Source: Ophiodon elongatus (lineage: Eukaryota > Chordata > Actinopteri > Perciformes > Hexagrammidae). From it: a stretch of DNA of 64,000 bases. Numbering within the stretch: position 1 is the first letter of the stretch; each line of letters starts with the position of its first letter. The stretch is taken from positions 934,001 through 998,000 of the forward strand of contig JACSYO010001640.1 of the NCBI GenBank assembly GCA_016806645.1, read 5' to 3'. Under the pieces are notes generated by a model that made no database searches, had not been told where the DNA came from, and saw nothing but the letters and a program-made list of their open reading frames with translations. The position numbers and the translations under genes are program-made. Positions 10,469 to 22,761 of this stretch are shown in pieces.

Positions 10469-13400
10469 ATGGCTGCTGCCTCTGCAACGAGCAAGGCACA
10501 GCGCAGGGACCGCGCAACTCCCGACAGCCCGAGATGTCGTGAAGAGTCCGTGTCGCAGTCACGGGACATAATAAAGCCCACCATCACGGAGCTGACCAAA
10601 GAAGTGAGGACGAACATCCTCTGCACCGTGGAGGGATGTGGCAAGATCCTCCCCAACACGCCTGCGTTGAACATGCACCTCGTCAAGTCACACAGAATAA
10701 AGGTAAACGCCCACTGAACCCGGTCAATGCGCATGTAACGTTAGCTAGCTCAGGCTTTTCGCGTAACTGCGATGCTAACTCGTCATCATGAAAAAGAAAA
10801 AAAACTGTCGTAAAACTCGAAAACGCAAGTCATCCGTCACAACTTCGGTTCAGATGACGTCACACACCCACACACACACACACACACACACACCCACACA
10901 CCGGTGGTGACGCTGAAAACAAGTGCGTTGTTGTGTTTAACGTTTGATAAAAGTTAGTTTCTCTGCGGGTAAAGCTGCGTGACGTAACTTACGTTTGCTG
11001 TTATCGAGCTCGTTAGCTAGCTTGTGACGTGATCAGTGAACGCTCGTGACGTGATTTGCACGCGATGATTGGGATGCACGTCAGTCTCTTCCTCTGCACG
11101 AGCTACACTCTCAGATTAGAACTGTTTGATTCCGAGGACAGGAATGTGTGGAGTATCTGAGTTTAGCTGTGCAAATCGATAAATTAATTCAGTTTATGGC
11201 TCTAAAGTAACGGTAAGGGCCTCTTCACCTCTGTGAAACACGAGCACTATTGATTGTCTGATTCTCATCGACAGTCCACTACCAATAACAAATAGTCAGC
11301 AAAGTGGAGGCAGGCAAAACGTTTGGACCCAAGTTTACTTTCGAGCATGGGTCTTCTGTCCTCCCTAGGACTGGGCTTTTCGTGGGAGGCAGGAATTTAC
11401 TGTTTCCCCTCCATGAATGAAGTTCTTTGCTGGGAAAGGCTGCCTTTTGTCCTGCAATAGACTAAGCTCTTTGTTTAGAATAGGTGAGTGTTAGAATTTG
11501 AATTAGGTCTAAGAAGTAGCCGCAGCTAGGAGAGTGTTTAAAGGCCCAAATCAGGGGCTCTACCATGTAAACTACAGGTACAATCGGGTATATGTGAAAG
11601 TTTGAGTCTGTTATGTAGTTCGTCATAATCTAAATGTAACTTTGACGGTCTGCTTAGCTGCTGTTCATGTTCATGAATCCTTTTAGGCCTACTAAAAGAC
11701 ATGTCGATTACTTTAAGAGTAACGCAAGATTCCAAAATCCTGTATTTAGATTTTTCTTTGCCCAACCGCTCTTGCATCACAGACTGTGCCTTTTTTTAAT
11801 TTATTCTTGCAAGAAGGAGCAGAGTTGAATCACATACAGAATATGAGTCTCGTTGCTGCTCAGAGGTCCGTCTGAGCATCTGTTCTTTTATACACTGTGA
11901 TAAACAATTAATTGTATGATGGGATGGGGCGGTAAAGGTTAAGACGGTCTGAACCCGTTTCAGTCTTATCTCCTTTGGAGACAGGTGCCGATGGGGAGAC
12001 TGTGTGGGCGCTGCCCCTGTATGCACTTCCTTGAAGATATGCATGATCCATTCTCTAAAGCATCCTGTGGTTTGCGAGGTCACTATACTGAAACCAATTA
12101 TTTTTCCAACATCATCCCAGTTCAGACTCCTTTCATAAGTTTAAAATGACTGCTTAGAGCTCGGCTTTCAGTGATTTTTCTCTCTCTACTCTCTGTATCA
12201 CTGACCTCAGCAGCAGGAGAAGGAGAATTATAATTACTCTGACTTATCACTGTATTGAACAGTCTCCAAGAAAAAGGAAATAGTCTCGGCAATGGCCACT
12301 TAAAAGGCTGTGGCCTGAACCTGGTGTGGCGAAGACAGCGACTCTTGAGTTGCTCCTTCTTTCGGCCCACAGCCAGCTACTTACTGGTGACGAATAATGT
12401 CTTGACATGACTCAGGCTTTAGCCTACGACCAGATGATGTCACTAAAGCCAACTGCAAGAACATTTATTTATAGCAAATTGTCTGTTTTAATGCTAACTC
12501 CTTCTGATAAACCATCGGGTGTTTGTCAGCTTTAGCTGTTCTGCTCCCTCCAGTGCTCCAGCAGATGGAGGTGACCTTGGCCACTGGAAGGCTACAGTAT
12601 TAATGACCGTTACGGAGGGTGGTGGGTTGTCTGTTTTCACCATTCATCGTACATTCAGTACAGGTGCCGTTACTGCATTAAGTATTATTAAGTATGCTAT
12701 CCATTGACTTTTAAAGGTTCTATATGGGATTCAGAGCATTAACATAGCTGTTAAACCCCCCAAGTTAACATTGTTGGCTCCGTCACCACTGTTGCCTTTC
12801 TTTTCACCGTTCTTGCTATTAGCACTGTTAGCTTCTCAGTGCCGGCTCAACCGTCTCCATGTTGAGAGCAGGATGGAGGCATTATATGCTCTGAATTCCG
12901 TATTGAGCACCTTTTTAAATATACAGTGTGCTGCCAGCTGCTTTAGCAAGTCTGCCTCGGGACTACAAGAGGAGCAGTGGAACAGCACATTATATCCCAT
13001 GTGCTGCCAAGCAAGTTCATTCATTTGTTTTTCAGTCATGTAAAGCAGAGCCTAGAAATATGGTTTCTGAAATAAGGTAACATTTTTAATACACATTATC
13101 ATATTTACCCACTGACTAAAGAAAGCAAGGTAATGTACAACCATCAATTTATTTTCCAGAGTCATAGTGACATTTTTGAAATATGAATTGAAATTAGTAT
13201 AAAAAGATGTACAGCATATTTGACATTGAGTGCCTTTTACAGCAGTCACTGTAGGACATGTTGAGGGTCAAATAAAACCTCAGTTCAGGATAAATCTTGA
13301 AAAGTCCTGCCGGCCTTTCTCTACTTGATGTTCAAGGAATCTTCAGTATTCTTTCATACTTACTGTAAGCCATCGCCGCTGAGTAAGGGTATGATATAAA

Positions 13401-15938
13401 CAACCAAAATGTGAATATTTCTCTGCTTTGTCCTCTCTCTTTTGTCTTCCGCTGGTATCGTCACCCTCAGGATGGCATTGTGAATCCTACGGTCAGAAAG
13501 GACATGAAGGGCTCTCAGAAGCTTTACTGCTGTCCAATTGAGGGTTGTCCCAGGGGCCCTAACAGGCCCTTCTCCCAGTTCTCCCTGGTTAAACAAGTAA
13601 GCCTTTTTCCTCCAATGATATGTAATCCTAGCCACGCGATCAATAAAATATAAGCATGTGGTCTCAGTTCTGTGGAATAGCTCCTAATGAATAACTCGGC
13701 ACCAAATGTGTTTTTCAAAATTCTATTTTACAGGAATGGTGTAAAGGAGGATACAATCCTCTTATATCTTTAACCCATCGCGCAATGTTGAGAAAAAAAA
13801 TTATAATAAAGTGATTGTATGTATTATATTTTTTGGTCTTTGATCTGTTTCACTGTAGCACTTCATGAAGATGCATGCAGAGAAAAAACACAAGTGCTTC
13901 AAGTGCAACAATGGCTACAGCACAGAGTGGGACCTAAAGAGGCACATAGAAGACTGTGGGAAGACCTACCACTGTACATGTGGCTGCCCCTATGCTAGTC
14001 GGGCTGCTCTACTCTCGCATATCTACAGGACCGGTCACGAGATTCCTACAGAACACAGGCATGTACCTGCATAGCCCAGAGTGATTTGTATTGCAACTTG
14101 GCTTTGGGTTTGGCTAAACATTAATTTGTCTGACTTTCTCTGTATCTGTTTTTTGTTTCTTTTACAGAATTCCTCCAGTAAAAAAGCGAAAGATGGAGAA
14201 ATTGTTAAGTGGTCCTGAAAAGGTCAAGACCAATGAGTCAACCTTTCAGATCTTTCCTGCGAGTAAAGAGCTGATGGAGACTGTGCTCCCTTCTGATCCA
14301 ACTGTCCATATCTTAGACTTGGTGAATCAGAACTCCAGCCCCCGTAAGAGCCTCCAGAAGTTGCTCCTACCAAAACCCAAGATGGCTTTGGTCAGTGTTC
14401 CTGTGATGCAGCTGGCCCACCTGCCTGTCCTTCTTCCATCTACAGAAAGCGGGACTCTGAGGTCTGTAGTGCTGGCTGTGGACAGCCAAGGCTCCGTCAG
14501 CGCCCTTCACCTCCTGCCACATGGAGCTGTGGTACCCCAACTTGATGCTAAGAGTTTGTGTTTCAAGGACAGCATGCCTACTTCACGCTCTAGCCTGGGG
14601 CCCATTAGCACTGGGGTGCAGGTCAGTCTGGACCCTGCCAGCACAGATGACTTAGCCAGCCTGGTAGAACAACGGGGAAGAAGCACCTCCACCAACATTC
14701 AGACAGACAAATCGTACTTGTCAAAAATGCCCATAGGAGTGGGGGTTGGGGAGGGAATGGGGTTGTGCTCAGTGGGTGAGTCCTCAGTGTCGTCTTGCTC
14801 CCAAACAGACATAAGCGTGAGTGCCCAAGTCCTCCTGCCAGTCAGTGTTGAAACCCAGACATTCTCCTCCCGGGCAAAAGCCACATCCTCTATTGGAGCT
14901 CAGACAGACAGCCAGTGCATGGGACAAATTCCTTGCTCCTCTTCGTCTGTACCCCCATACAAAACCAGGCAGACACAGACATATTTTGCCCTCCCACAAT
15001 CAGATGATAAGGCTCAGCAACAGGCTATCCTGTGCTCCGACCTATTCGGCAGTGACTGCCTCAGTGTCTCCACTCAGACCGCTCTGGAAATCAATGACAC
15101 TCTCACCGGAAGCAGTTTATATGAGGACTCAAAGTCAGCTGGTGGTATGTGTTTTGGGGTGCAGACAGATGAGCTCAACTCAAACAACATGGCAGATAAT
15201 CAGACCCAAACAATGACCTTGTTAAATGACCTAGAAAACATTCTGTCTGACAGCATGTCAGGCCACCAGGTGCTTACAGTGGCATCTGGAGGCTGTGGGT
15301 CAGTTCTAGGATCGGTTCAGGAGCAGCACAATGGCATTGACTTTGACTTTGAAGAGTTTCTCAATGCTGTGCACATCCAGACACAGACAGAGGAGAGTGA
15401 GCTGGGAGGACTGGGTGGTGACACTCCGCTGGAGTCCCTGGACATCCAGACGCAGACAGACTTCCTTCTGATGGATGAACTGGACCAAAGTGAGGGACCA
15501 AGTCGAACCCAAGCCAGCGACCTGGAGCTATTTGATACTCAAACTCAGACTGACCTCAATTTCCTGCTGAACGCCGGAAGCCACATGCCCCTGAGCAGCA
15601 TTCTACGACATTCAAGCTTTTCTATGAGCACAGAGTCTTCGGACACAGAAACGCAGACGGATCTCCCTTTATTCGCCACAGGTCTCTCTGCTCAGACTCC
15701 CGTGAGTCAGGGTGAGCACGCCAGACTGCTGAACAGCACAGAGACCCAGACTGTGACCAGCCAGGCAGAGGGCCTGGGTCACCTCTTCCTAACGAGCAAC
15801 GAAACACAGACTGTCATGGATGACTTCCTGTCGGCAGACCTGGCGTGGAATATGGAGTCCCATTTCAGCTCTGTGGAAACCCAGACATGCGAGGAGCTTT
15901 GTGCTCTCTTTCAGCACCCGGAGAAACCCAACAGCTGA
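10469..15938 (+). CDS. atmin: ATM interactor (ATMIN/ASCIZ), zinc-finger transcription factor, four exons, complete
   Basis: ATMIN is a nuclear factor that interacts with ATM and drives transcription of the dynein light chain DYNLL1, which binds back to its TQT motifs. Exons are 10469-10702, 13471-13596, 13859-14058 and 14168-15938, giving 776 residues (human 823). N-terminal zinc-finger-like units lie at about residues 52-75 (LCTVEGCGKILPN), 99-126 (YCCPIEGCPRGP), 133-153 (CFKC ... EWDLKRH) and 159-180 (CTCGCPYASR ... IYRTGHEIP), all close to human. The basic KKRKME follows. The large last exon carries about 15 TQT/QTD motifs such as IQTQTEES, DTQTQTDLN, TETQTVTS and VETQTCEE. Joining exon 3 to exon 4 in frame requires a GC donor at 14059-14060; a nearby GT shifts the frame. 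ATG 10469 (MAAASATSK) is preferred over an in-frame ATG at 10415 by likeness to the human start. Confidence 0.95.
10703..13470 (+). other. atmin intron 1 (2.8 kb)
   Basis: The first half is CpG-rich near the promoter, with repeated cgtgacgt-type motifs around 10975-11060 that resemble CRE/ATF half-sites. The rest is unremarkable. No further exon in frame with atmin was found. Confidence 0.6.
10861..10902. repeat. CA microsatellite at the start of atmin intron 1
   Basis: A (CA)n run with CCA interruptions begins about 160 bases after the exon 1 donor. Confidence 0.9.
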
Positions 15939-18003
15939 AGCCCTCTCCGTGAATCTGCCTAAGCTTTTGCAGTACAGGTTTCTCACGTCTGCCTGGTCCT
16001 GTAAGAGGAATCGGTCCTCGCTGTCCTCCAGCGGACCGCAGTCTTAGCAGTAAGAAGTCTGCGAAAATGTCTTTGAACATTCCACTGGAGACATCATGTC
16101 CAGAGCCTTTCCAGGTCCATATCCTGACAGCTCGGCTGCACTTTATTTGCTCAACGGGCATGATTCATCAGCTCTTGTGACAGTTTACATATTTATTTGC
16201 ACATAAAGTAACATATTGTACGTGTATCTTGTCTGAAATGCCAGTTTACTTTAATATATCAGTGTATAACCACTATGACTGGTTTTCACTGGTCTTACTA
16301 GCAGTTTAAAAATGACTCAACGTTTCATGAACATAAGATCTGCACTTAAAAGGGATGACATGTTTAGCTGTGCGTGGTTGTCAAGAAAAGGTTTATGAAT
16401 TTGTCTATTGTGTGTATGACAGCTCTCAGATATGCATATTCTGCATGAAAACCATGTCACCCCAGCTGTACAACAAATGACATTGTACATTTAGTTTACG
16501 TCTATGTTTGGAAATGTGCATGAAGCATTCACTTGGTCAGCAGAACAGCAACATAATATATCTCCTCTCAGCTTGTGCATCTAATGGCTGCCTCGTTGAC
16601 GTTGCCTTGTCAGCGACAGCAAGACTACAAACTCTAATAACATCCTGCAAGCTTTGCAGCCAGTGGAAAACGTGACCAGTGAAAACCTTTATCGGCTTTA
16701 TGTTTTCCAAAATAAAACCGCATAAAGCCTTTAACAGTGAACACGGCTTTGCTCAAAGCCGTTAGGCAGCATCTCTGAAACACAGCGTTACTCATACAGA
16801 TGTGGCACAAGTAAAAAATAATTGTTTGTCTTGTAAGTTGTTGCGCACCTTTCATTGAAATGTGGTTGTAAAGTTTGATGTCGCGTAAAAAACATTTTTT
16901 TTTTTTTTTTTGTGTCTGGGCTTCTATAGCTAAGCAGTCCGTTGGAGGCAGTGAGCAGACTGGGCTGTAATTGTGTTTGACTTATTCATTAGCTGGGTGT
17001 AAGTGTATACAGTCGCAGTGCTCTGTGCTGAGGCGATCCAGTAATGTTACTGTACAGAAACACATAGTGGATTAGAGCGAGGATTAGCACACAACTATGG
17101 TATGCATTCACCACCTTATTTCGACTGAAAGGAGTCCTGCTGAGTATCTTTCGCTAAAACCATCAGATTTTCCACCCTTATCGGACGCCGTGCTTTAATT
17201 TATTTATTTTTTGAAACCTCCTCTCCAAGTAACTAAGCTTATTGTTTTGATTCTGTTTATATTGCTGCACTAAGTTACCTCATTAAACACAGGCGCCACA
17301 CCGTGTTCTACTTGGGAACCTAAGAGCTGAAGGCCTTGATTACTTGTTAATTTTGTTACGTTGGTGCCTTAACCCAAGTATGAGCTTTAGTTCCGTTACA
17401 GACAATATGCTGCGTTCAAATAATTAATAAGTATCTGAATTACACAAGCTAATGGAAAACAAACAAACAACTTTGGTGTTTTCATGATGTTTGATTGAAA
17501 TATTGGACTGTCCCCTAATCGTCCTCCGTAGTTTCTATGGAAAGATTTATGTTCTGTCACATGAAAGTAATGCCATGCAGCATTTTATTGAAGAGAAGAG
17601 AATTAGTTTGAAGGGTTTCATTAAAGGGTGGTTAATGCTGTTGAAGTTGATAGATATTTGTAGAAACTGAAGAATGTACAGAACATGACACTGTGCCCAA
17701 GCTCTATTCTTCTGCGTCATGCCTCAACAGTTTAAGGATCATTTCTGTGTTAATAAGAACTTTGCTATCTCCATAGCTTCTTCTTGCTGAGTGGCACAGG
17801 GATTTGATTTGCTTTAAACATAACTCTGTAGAAGCCTTGTCAGTCTCAAGTGTCCGTTACAGTGCTTTATTTTCTCTTTTTTTAGGGAGTGCATGCAGAT
17901 ATTTTCCCAGCACAAAATATTTGTTTTAGCAAAATTTTATTTGTTGCCTGTAGAGTTGATGGTTGCCTTGATTCATTGTTGAAGCTACACTACAAATGGT
18001 CTT

Positions 18004-18009
18004 AATAAA
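18004..18009 (+). terminator. Likely atmin poly(A) signal after a 2-kb 3' UTR
   Basis: AATAAA is followed by a T/G-rich stretch (gtgtatattgtgctcattgtc), the usual arrangement of a cleavage site. The stretch 15939-18003 has no convincing ORF and would be 3' UTR; it includes a run of about 20 T residues near 16893-16910. An earlier, weaker candidate is acataaagta near 16201. Confidence 0.5.
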
Positions 18010-18029
18010 CTGCTGGTAAGTGTATATTG

Positions 18030-19150
18030 TGCTCATTGTCACTTATTATTGAACAAAGGTGGAAGAAAAGAACATTTGTGCTCAAACACTACAAGAAGAG
18101 CTGCCAGGTGTGCATGTAATCACAATTAGTGTCCACAAAACACAAAAAGGGTTCACATACCTAAATCAGTCAGCTTGATCCTTTAATTGAGCTCTCAGTT
18201 CAGCATAGTGGAATAAAATGCACAATGTTTTGGTGAGGCTTTATTCAATGTTAATACATTTTGTTCTCCTGTACTAAACATCTAAGCAGAGCTAAATTAT
18301 GAGATTTGGGTGTGCAGACCCTTTCTTTGGTACCTTTTATGACCTAAAACTGTATCATATTGTCTCTTTCATCTTTTCATCTTGCTGCATTACATCTTAC
18401 TGAATATAGACATGCTGAATCCTGGCTTGTGTTGGATATAGCAACTCTTTACATATCTGTTTCAAGGGACCATTTCATTCTACATGCACATTCAGGTAAG
18501 ATTAAGGTTTTGTCTAATTAGGTTTACACAGCAGCTCTTTTGATGATAGAACAATCCCACTGAGCGGATCATTTAATCAGGGCGGTTAAACAATGGAGGT
18601 AGCACAATAAAGCAATGTAACGAGATCATCCCAATGTAAATAAAGCAATGTAAGAAGAGCATACCAGTTGTAAATAATGTTAGCTGGCCTTTGGAGACCG
18701 ACATGACGAACCGTATTCAGAATCTCAGCATAATGCTGCTCTGATAACCCTTGTATATTGCGTATCCCAGAACCCATCCACAAGCATCAGGAATCACCTA
18801 CTTAAGCCATATACAATTAAATTTGACAGAGCAAATGCAGTTTGGCAACGGTTTATGTCATCACGTATAGTCACAGGCTACAATGCAACATATAAGTCCT
18901 GACAGATCTGTAGCTTGGGGCTGAGGTTTAAATAGTAGAGAGTGTGAGGCAGGCGCACTGCCTTGCTTCTTATGAGGTAGCTGCACCGTTGCTAGGTAAC
19001 TAGAACAGCTGAAAAAGCACTTGTGGGAACTGGTCAGAACAAAACAAAGGCGCAAATGACACGAAGAGCTTCACATTTAATGATCTGCTCACTTGACTGT
19101 TATGGTTAGTATGTTCTGAAATATGCCAGGCTGAAGAAATGACCTCATAC
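18030..19150. other. Spacer between the converging atmin and C16orf46-like genes
   Basis: About 1.1 kb with no recognisable exon. Two genes end here from opposite sides. A further minus-strand AATAAA at 18240-18245 could be a distal poly(A) signal of the C16orf46 homologue. Confidence 0.4.
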
Positions 19151-19155
19151 CTTGA

Positions 19156-19161
19156 TTTATT
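19156..19161 (-). terminator. Probable poly(A) signal of the C16orf46-like gene
   Basis: AATAAA on the minus strand lies about 130 bases beyond the stop codon at 19291. Confidence 0.5.
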
Positions 19162-19290
19162 CTTCCAATTTCATGGAAACATTGTAAAATGTGGTGAATC
19201 TGAGGCATTCATGATATAAAAAAAAAAAAACAACAAGATAAAACGGCTGTTTTTACTTTGTTGAACCTGAGACTTTCAAATGATTGCATA

Positions 19291-20697
19291 CTACATACAC
19301 ACAGTCTTGCTGGGGTACAAATGGGCTTGTGCTCCTGACACAGGGCTGGAGTGGAGGGCCGTTGAGTAGCTAGTGCGGTGCACTGTGTCAGGTTTGGAAG
19401 ACATAGGTACTCGATACCTCTTGGGTATAGAAACACTCACAGCAGAGAACAAGTGGGGGTTGTGCTGACATGAGCGGTACTTGGAGGTCAGGGCTGCAGA
19501 GTAAGTGGGCAGCTCTGGGTTAGCAATACGGTCCACTCTAGCTCCTCTGGTCCCGCTCTTCGCATCGAAGATGAAATGGTTTCCCTCTGTGGTTTCTCCT
19601 TCTTGAGCCTTCTTGCCACTGCAGAGCTGGCCAAAGACTGTCTGAGGATTCAGGTGTGGTGATATAATTGGTGGTAAAAATGTGAAGTTTTTAATAGGAA
19701 CCACCGTATCATTGGGCCTATGCCTGTGTTTCTGAGGCTGAGTGGCTCTGTTGTCCGAGTATTTTGGGGGGAGATAGTGAGGCTGCGAAGACGTCTCTCT
19801 AGGCGTCTCTTCCTTCTCCATCTTTCCTTTGAGTAGAAGTTTTGACGTGGTTTTCTGCATTGAATTGAGGACGGGCCATTCTGAACCTTCTTTCTGCAGA
19901 GCTGCCACTACAGTGTTGCCCCAGGATCCCGTGTGCTGGTTTAATGGGATGGATTTCTTAAAGTTGTGCAGGCCCACATGAGACTCACAGCTGTGCTCTG
20001 CGATGCTGGCTGAGCTGGTAGCATCAGGGATCGTTGGGTCAACAGGCAAGAGCGTTGGGTTGTCAGCCTGCTTTGATTTCTTGTCCCTCTTCTGAGTCGA
20101 AAGTATGCAGCTCAGTGGAGCAGCTCTGGCCCAACCATGAACCTGTTTCCAAAACAAATATGATGTTAATATGTTTAAAAAAAAAAAAAGAATGCAGAAA
20201 CATCCATAAAAATAATTACTTATTGAGCCAGATCAATGTTAACACTAAGTTAAAATGATGGTAATATTGCGAGGTCAGACTGAGTAACTTTTACCAATAT
20301 ACTATATAGAAAAATACTATATAGATATGGGTGGAAATATAATAAATCAGAAATTGCAGCAGATATTTTATACATTTGGTCCTTCATATTTTAAAATGAT
20401 TTTGCCGCTGACTCCAAACGGTGATAGAAGACACGATAATCAACATGCATTGTTGGTACAACTTCACTTAATCAGATTAAGGCAAGGTTTGTAAGAAGAT
20501 ATTTATTCACTTACAGCTTCCTCCCAACCAGAGTAACAGTGATACTCATGTGGCTCCAGATCTTTCATGAAGTCCTCCTCACTAATATCTAGAAGGACAT
20601 CAACATGTCTCCTCTCTGGTGTCTGCTCCTCCTCTGTTGGGAGCTCCTTGTCTGATCCATCCACAGCTGTGTGATCCGCTTCTTTTAATGTCGCCAT
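19291..20697 (-). CDS. Homologue of human C16orf46, uncharacterised protein, two coding exons
   Basis: Coding exons on the minus strand are 20697-20515 (61 codons) and 20142-19291 (283 codons plus stop), joined in phase 0 by a GT donor and the acceptor aaacag. The 344-residue product has an acidic N-terminus (VDVLLDISEEDF) and a GWEEA/VHGWARAAPLSCI stretch across the splice. That matches GWEEAVQGWGRTSPAACI of human C16orf46, including the likely intron site. The rest is low in conservation and rich in Ser, Pro and Lys, with no domain, signal peptide or membrane segment that I can see. A short conserved-looking block, NFTFLPPIISPH, lies in the middle. Position next to atmin in inverted orientation agrees with human. 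Molecular function is unknown. Confidence 0.85.
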
Positions 20698-20724
20698 TAT
20701 GTAGTGAGCTTCATGGTGACATCT
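20698..20724 (-). promoter_or_regulatory. 5' leader of the C16orf46-like gene with two mini upstream ORFs
   Basis: A plausible acceptor (cttcttcttctag, AG at 20724-20723) precedes the leader. Reading from 20722, ATG-TCA-CCA-TGA and then ATG-AAG-CTC-ACT-ACA-TAA occur before the main ATG at 20697. If this leader is used, two very short uORFs could dampen translation. Confidence 0.4.
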
Positions 20725-20759
20725 AGAAGAAGAAGAAGAACAAATAACATTGTAAACAT

Positions 20760-21837
20760 TGTTAAATTGTACAAGTCACATGGTGTTGATTTAAACGCGA
20801 GGAACGTTCCACCAATCTTTACTCACCAAAGGAAACTATCTGTAGTCTCTGTCGCATTTTAAAAGTGTTTTTTTTTTTTTTGTTGTTGTCACTATTCCCA
20901 TATCTGAGAGCACCATTCACAAACAACTGCTGCTCCGCTCCCCATCGTGCTGAGTGGCCTTTCCGCTCGACAGCGTTTCCCCAAACAGAAGCGGTGAATG
21001 CCTTTAGAGACGAACTGCAACGCCGTCGCCAATAGCAACCAGTAGAGGATGCACGGGGAAGATGTGACGTAGAGGAAAGAGGGAGGACTGCACGCGCTGC
21101 TGCTTGAGCTCACTCGACTCAAACAGATGAATTATTACGTCTGTGTTATGCAATACGTCTTAATTGGCACGGCACCTCCCCACGGCAATCCTGTGGTGCA
21201 TGAAGCAGTAGAATAGAATAAAACAGCATATATATTAGAGACTCAATGATTGGAAACTGTCGGTATGAATAAGTTGAATTATATTACCACATTACAGGCA
21301 ATGCCCAAAATGTAATCAAAGTGTGTTTAAAATCAGTCATGTCCTTCCTGATGCCAACAGGGTCATGAGACCGACGATCATGCCACAATGTGACATAGAG
21401 GAAGTTTAACCGGTTTTTCTCTTGTGAAGGAGGAAACCATTTTGGTTAGTTGCAACGTTCAATTCTGCACGTAGAGCTTCAGCACACGTCAAACTCGTCA
21501 GCTGTGAGAGGACTCTGCAAGCTCACCACATGGAAGTGAAAACGAGCGATGGTCGCTGCCGAGAGGAAATGTCTTCAATTTTTTTATTATCTTTGCAATA
21601 GGCAGACAGTGTGATATATTTATATTTTTTTTACACACCGAAATTTAAAGCGACCGATCTTCAGGAGCAAGCAACGGCTCGGTCTATTGGTCCAGAGCTG
21701 CACGGTGTCAACCGCTGACGCACTAAGAGCACCTATCCGCGAGGGAGACGCTGACACCTGACGGCTGCATCTCTCGACGCGCAGGTCTCCCCCATCACGA
21801 CCACTTCAGCTCTGCAGTGCAGGAACTGCTGCATTTT
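20760..21837. promoter_or_regulatory. Shared upstream region of two head-to-head genes
   Basis: The C16orf46-like gene reads left and the PPP1R3-family gene reads right from this roughly 1.1-kb stretch. CpG-rich parts at 20920-21110 and 21640-21800 are likely the two promoters. No coding sequence was recognised. Confidence 0.45.
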
Positions 21838-22761
21838 ATGGAAGCTGAGCCCGTGCATCCAGTCGTGGTCATGCTGCCCCCAAAGAATTGCCTGCCGAGG
21901 AACTACAGCTGCATAGCCGGACTGTTCGGAAGCCTGGCAGCGGCCAACCCGCGGCTGGACGATGGGGAAGATTTTGATATGATAAACAGTACTTGTGAAA
22001 CCACCGAGAGCCCCGTAGTGGAGGAGAGACCACGGGGCAGAGAGATCTTCCTGAAGCCGCCACAGAGTCCAAATCTACGTCGGAGGTGCAAGTCGCTGCC
22101 AACACCCACAGAGAGAGCAAAGTTGGAGATAGCCCGCACCAGAAGTCCAACCAGTCAGAAAAAGGTCCGGTTCGCCGACTCTCTTGGCCTGGAGCTCATT
22201 TCAGTGAAGCACTTCAGTGATACAGATGAGCCAGAGGTGCCGGAGCGCATATTGGCCAAACTGCACAAAGGACACCTCCACCTTAATCATTTGGACACAA
22301 AATTCCCACGTGCCCCTGCGCAGTCTGTGTTCATGGAGTTGCAGTTCACCAACCCAGGCACACTACCCAGCTTTCAGCAGAAAGTGAGGGAGGTGAAAGT
22401 CCTGCTAGAGACCGTTGAGGTGGACGAATTCAGCCTCTCCGGGTTTGTGCGCGTGTTGAATCTGGCTTTCGAAAAGAGCGTCTCTTTGCGCTATTCTCTG
22501 AACAACTGGATAACATTTATGGACAGTCTGGCGTCCTATGTTCCTGACTCAAGTGAGGGTGACACTGATAAGTTCCGTTTCAAGATAGTCATGCCTACTT
22601 ACCTCGACAACGGAGGCACATTCCAGTTTGCAATTAAATACTGTGTCGGCGGGAAAGAGTTCTGGGACAATAATAATGGGAACAACTACAAAGTGCGGCG
22701 TAACCGGTTCAAGATGTCCCCACCGCGGGAATGGGAAAATGGATGGATTCACTTTATCTGA
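21838..22761 (+). CDS. Protein phosphatase 1 glycogen-targeting regulatory subunit 3 family (3E/3D-like), intronless
   Basis: Members of this family bring PP1 to glycogen and favour glycogen synthesis. The 307-residue frame starts at ATG 21838 (MEAEPVHPVVV); the upstream extension only begins with GTG. In order there are LPRNYSCIAGL near residue 20, similar to IPRNLSFIAAL of PPP1R3E; a basic serine segment RRRCKSLPTP; the PP1-binding RVxF-type motif KVRFAD at about 109-114, followed by SLGLEL; and a CBM21 carbohydrate-binding domain at about 178-286 that ends EFWDNNNGNNY. The C-terminus, GWIHFI, is shared by PPP1R3D and PPP1R3E. VKHFSDTDEPEVP also recalls PPP1R3G. Subtype E is my first choice, D second. 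A single coding exon is usual for these subtypes. Start and stop are clear and there is no damage. Confidence 0.9.
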   Translation: MEAEPVHPVVVMLPPKNCLPRNYSCIAGLFGSLAAANPRLDDGEDFDMINSTCETTESPVVEERPRGREIFLKPPQSPNLRRRCKSLPTPTERAKLEIARTRSPTSQKKVRFADSLGLELISVKHFSDTDEPEVPERILAKLHKGHLHLNHLDTKFPRAPAQSVFMELQFTNPGTLPSFQQKVREVKVLLETVEVDEFSLSGFVRVLNLAFEKSVSLRYSLNNWITFMDSLASYVPDSSEGDTDKFRFKIVMPTYLDNGGTFQFAIKYCVGGKEFWDNNNGNNYKVRRNRFKMSPPREWENGWIHFI

